Source: Rhodoferax fermentans (GTDB lineage: Bacteria > Pseudomonadota > Gammaproteobacteria > Burkholderiales > Burkholderiaceae_C). Taken from it: a DNA stretch of 64,000 nt. The notes under the pieces were generated by a model. The model ran no database searches. It was not told the origin of the DNA and saw only the letters and a program-made list of their open reading frames with translations. The position numbers and the translations under genes are program-made. This document shows positions 61,322 through 64,000 of the stretch, one piece after another. The first letter of the stretch is position 1. Each line of letters begins with the position of its first letter. The DNA is taken from the NCBI RefSeq assembly GCF_002017865.1, contig NZ_MTJN01000002.1, positions 3,782,001 to 3,846,000 on the forward strand, in the 5' to 3' direction.

Positions 61322-63961
61322 TCACGACACAGGCTGCTGGGCCTGGACAAACGCCTCAAAAGCCGCCACTGGCAAAGGCTTGCTGAAGTAATACCCCTGC
61401 GCCTCATCACAGCCCTGCAGGCGCAAAAAGGCCAGCTGACTGGCAGACTCAACCCCTTCGGCAATGGTCTTGAGGTTAAGGCTGGCGGCCAGGTTGATGA
61501 TGGCGGTGACGATCGCCTTGTCATCCTGGCCGTCGCTGATGTCACGCACAAAACTCTGGTCGATCTTGAGTTTGGACACATTGAACTTCTTCAGGTAACT
61601 CAAAGACGAGTAACCGGTGCCAAAGTCGTCAATCGCCATGCGGATGCCGCGCTCGTGCAACTGGTTCATCAGCGCGATGGCTGCCATTGGGTTGTCCATG
61701 GCCATGGCCTCGGTCAGCTCCAGTTCCAGGTACTGGGGTGGCAAACCGACCTCGTCCAGAATCTGCGTCACCATCGTCAGTAAATTGGGGTGGCGAAATT
61801 GCACCGCCGACAGGTTCACCGCCACCACCATCGGCGCCATGCCGCCATCAATCCAATGCTTAAGCTGCGTTACTGCGGTACGCAGCACCCATTCACCAAT
61901 GGCCAGAATCTGGCCGTTGTCCTCGGCAATCGGGATGAATTCTGCGGGCGACAAACTGCCCATCTCCGGGTGCTGCCAGCGCAGCAAGGCCTCGGCGCCC
62001 ACGATGTGGCCGTCCTGCAGCGAAAACTGCGGCTGGTAATGCAGAGACAATTCGCCACGCGCCAGGGCGAAATGCATGGCGTTGTTGAGCTGCAGGTGGC
62101 GTGCCGAGTGGGTCTGCATCTCCTGGGTGAAAAAAGCAAAGTTGTTGTGACTGGCCTGCTTGACGCGGTACATCGCGGTGTCGGCGTTTTTGGACAAGGT
62201 CTCGAAGTCCAGCCCGTCATACGGGTACAGGGCGATACCAATCGACAGGGTGCTGACCAGTTCGTAGGTGTCCATCTTGAACGGCTCGTGCATCACAGCC
62301 AGCAGCTTCATCGCAATCTGGCTGGCATCTTCCTCGTTGACCGCAGGCAACAACAGGATGAACTCATCTCCGCCCATGCGCGACAAGGTGTCCCCGGCAC
62401 GCAGTGCGCTGCTCAGGCGCTGGGCCACCTGCACCAGCAGGCGGTCGCCCATGCTGTGACCCAGGGTGTCGTTGACATTTTTGAAGTGGTCCAGGTCCAG
62501 AAACATCAGCGCCAGGCCCTCACCACTGCGCTGCGCCAACTGGTGGGCAAAGTCGAATCGTGCCTGCAGCTGGCTGCGGTTGGGCAAGCCGGTGAGCTGG
62601 TCAAAATGCGCCAGTTGGGTGATGCGTTCGTCCGCACGTTTTTTGTCGGTGATGTCGCGGGTGATCGACAGCACACAGTCAACATCGTCCAAACGCACCA
62701 GGGTGGCCGACATCAGCCCCGTCAACACGGTGCCGTCCTTGCGACAGAAGTCGGCTTCGAGGTTGTGACATTGGCCGTCGCGGTGCAGCGCATCCACCAT
62801 ACGTTGGCGGTCTTCGGCATAACGCCAGATGTTGAGTTCCAGCGAGGTTTTGCCCGCCACATCAGCAGCCGTCCAGCCCGTGGTGCGCTCAAAACCCTGG
62901 TTGACATCAATGTACAACCCATCTGAGCGGCGCGTGATGTTGACCGCATCGGGACTGGTGTGAAACGCCTTGCGATAACGCTCCTCACTCTCCCTCAGGC
63001 TGGCTTGTGCGCGCAAGCGATCCGCCTCATCGGCAAAACGGTCCAGCGCAAAGCTGATGTCCATCGCCATTTCCAGCAACAGCGAGCGGGCCGCCTCATC
63101 AAACGCGTTGACCTCACCGGCATACACCGTCAGCAGGCCCGCCAACTGGCCACGACGATGCAGCGGCAAGGACGCGGCAGCGCCCCAACCATAAGTTCTG
63201 GCCCGGTTGTGACAGACCTGGGCGGTCGGGTCATTGGCAAAATCCTGAAACCAGTAGGGTTCACCAGCACGCAAGGCCCGGTCAGAGGGCCCCAGACCCT
63301 GGCTGGCGTCGGTGCTGGTGTCAATGACCAAGCCACTCAGGGAGTCGGATCCTTCACCCACCCAGGTCACCGGCTTGATCACCCCGGTGGCGGCGTCCAG
63401 CACACCGATCCAGGCCAGCTTCATGCCACCAAACTTCACCGCATCGGCGCAGATGACCGGGAACAGCTCGGCCTCACTTTTGCATCGCACAATGGCCTGG
63501 TTGCACTGGCTCAAGGCGGCGTAGAGCTGGGTCAGCCGCTGCAACTTGCGTTCTGCCAGAACATGCTGGGTGACGTCACGCGACAGCACGATAAAGCTCT
63601 CGGCCTGTCCCGGCCCATTGTCTTTGCGCGCAATCGAGAGTTCAAACCAAGCCAAGCCGCTGGGCAATTGCAACTCAATCCGGCAACCCTGCGAGAAACC
63701 CTTGGTATTGGCCTCCTGCAGCGCGGCCAGGCAGTGGTCAGCGGTGGCATGGGGCATGAGTTCATGCAGCGTCTTGCCAATAAAAACATCTGCCGGCACG
63801 GCCAGCAAGTCGGTGCGCGGCGAGTGGTAGTCCAGATACCGCCCCGCCAGATCCACCTCAAACAACAAGTCGGGCAAGGCGTCCAGAATCGCCCGCAGAC
63901 GACGCTCAGCACCCGCCTCGGGCATCGAGGCATGGGCAGAAAGCGCAGGGTTGTCTGACAT
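61322..63961 (-). CDS. PAS-GAF-PAS-GGDEF-EAL cyclic-di-GMP signalling protein
   Basis: The 879-residue soluble protein has an N-terminal PAS (LRAILDALPDLLFEVDLAGR), a GAF domain (about 150-310: LYAALSQCNQAIVRCKSEAE, SLPLHRRGQLAGLLTVYAGE) and a second PAS (YRKAFHTSPDAVNITRRSDG). GGDEF (RMGGDEFILLLP) and EAL (GAEALLRWQHPEMG, AIDDFGTGYSSLSYLKKFNV) follow. Both catalytic sets are intact. It converges with the multi-PAS GGDEF-EAL gene, stop codons five bases apart. GAF/PAS content suggests sensing of a small ligand or redox state, otherwise unknown. Confidence 0.92.
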   Translation of the reverse strand: MSDNPALSAHASMPEAGAERRLRAILDALPDLLFEVDLAGRYLDYHSPRTDLLAVPADVFIGKTLHELMPHATADHCLAALQEANTKGFSQGCRIELQLPSGLAWFELSIARKDNGPGQAESFIVLSRDVTQHVLAERKLQRLTQLYAALSQCNQAIVRCKSEAELFPVICADAVKFGGMKLAWIGVLDAATGVIKPVTWVGEGSDSLSGLVIDTSTDASQGLGPSDRALRAGEPYWFQDFANDPTAQVCHNRARTYGWGAAASLPLHRRGQLAGLLTVYAGEVNAFDEAARSLLLEMAMDISFALDRFADEADRLRAQASLRESEERYRKAFHTSPDAVNITRRSDGLYIDVNQGFERTTGWTAADVAGKTSLELNIWRYAEDRQRMVDALHRDGQCHNLEADFCRKDGTVLTGLMSATLVRLDDVDCVLSITRDITDKKRADERITQLAHFDQLTGLPNRSQLQARFDFAHQLAQRSGEGLALMFLDLDHFKNVNDTLGHSMGDRLLVQVAQRLSSALRAGDTLSRMGGDEFILLLPAVNEEDASQIAMKLLAVMHEPFKMDTYELVSTLSIGIALYPYDGLDFETLSKNADTAMYRVKQASHNNFAFFTQEMQTHSARHLQLNNAMHFALARGELSLHYQPQFSLQDGHIVGAEALLRWQHPEMGSLSPAEFIPIAEDNGQILAIGEWVLRTAVTQLKHWIDGGMAPMVVAVNLSAVQFRHPNLLTMVTQILDEVGLPPQYLELELTEAMAMDNPMAAIALMNQLHERGIRMAIDDFGTGYSSLSYLKKFNVSKLKIDQSFVRDISDGQDDKAIVTAIINLAASLNLKTIAEGVESASQLAFLRLQGCDEAQGYYFSKPLPVAAFEAFVQAQQPVS

Positions 63962-64000
63962 AGGTGGGGGTCCGATGAGAGGTGTCTTGGCGAGCGGGGC

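Overview
This is a GC-rich chromosomal window from a betaproteobacterium, most likely a Comamonadaceae member of the Rhodoferax/Polaromonas type. The gene order (cysS, a DNA glycosylase, accA, tilS, lysC, tRNA-Ser), the ybgC-tolQRA block, the ribD-ribE-ribBA-ribH-nusB block and the type IV pilus minor-pilin operon all point that way. The genus is an inference. No rRNA, CRISPR array, insertion sequence or prophage was seen.

Layout. 1-8.1 kb is mostly minus-strand housekeeping: xerD, tRNA-Ser(GCU), lysC, tilS, accA, an AlkA-type glycosylase and cysS, preceded by an EAL-HDOD protein. 8.2-12.7 kb is a plus-strand envelope group: TPR protein, L,D-transpeptidase, two cyclophilins and lpxH. 12.9-21.7 kb is minus-strand: a chemoreceptor, a DUF349 protein with an Arg/Gly-rich segment, and a giant AsmA-like (DUF748) protein. 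22-41 kb is a long plus-strand run: lytic transglycosylase, a ZTP riboswitch with glyA, nrdR, a glycosyltransferase, fimT-pilV-pilW-pilX-pilY1-pilE, riboflavin genes, nusB, an aminotransferase and ybgC-tolQRA. 41-47.6 kb holds thiC with a TPP riboswitch and dnaE (both minus), separated by nearly 1 kb of repeats and RNA elements. 47.7-53.2 kb is a signalling cassette: LuxR-type regulator, hybrid histidine kinase, solute-binding protein and TonB-dependent receptor. 53.4-64 kb holds a flavodoxin-like protein, a pirin, a LysR regulator, an FAD oxidoreductase, gluQ and two large convergent GGDEF/EAL proteins.

The most striking feature is a short, A+T-rich, palindromic repeat family (here called R1, about 50-65 bp), with ten recognisable copies. 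Several lie inside essential or conserved genes without breaking them. Copies encode an insertion in GluQ, a loop of TilS, part of RibD and part of the DUF748 protein, and apparently the signal-peptide core of the periplasmic cyclophilin. Two copies supply the stop codons of thiC and dnaE at the same base of the repeat, and one covers the start of the glycosylase gene. In one orientation the conserved core has only one stop-free frame, and all four reverse-oriented intragenic copies use it.

Other points of interest are the ZTP riboswitch with an extra hairpin and a visible Shine-Dalgarno-sequestering alternative helix, a pair of 115-120 bp inverted palindromic elements near 43.4-43.8 kb, a RibBA whose cyclohydrolase half has lost its metal-binding cysteines, and the receptor/binding-protein/kinase cassette, which has no permease and may be a trans-envelope sensing system.
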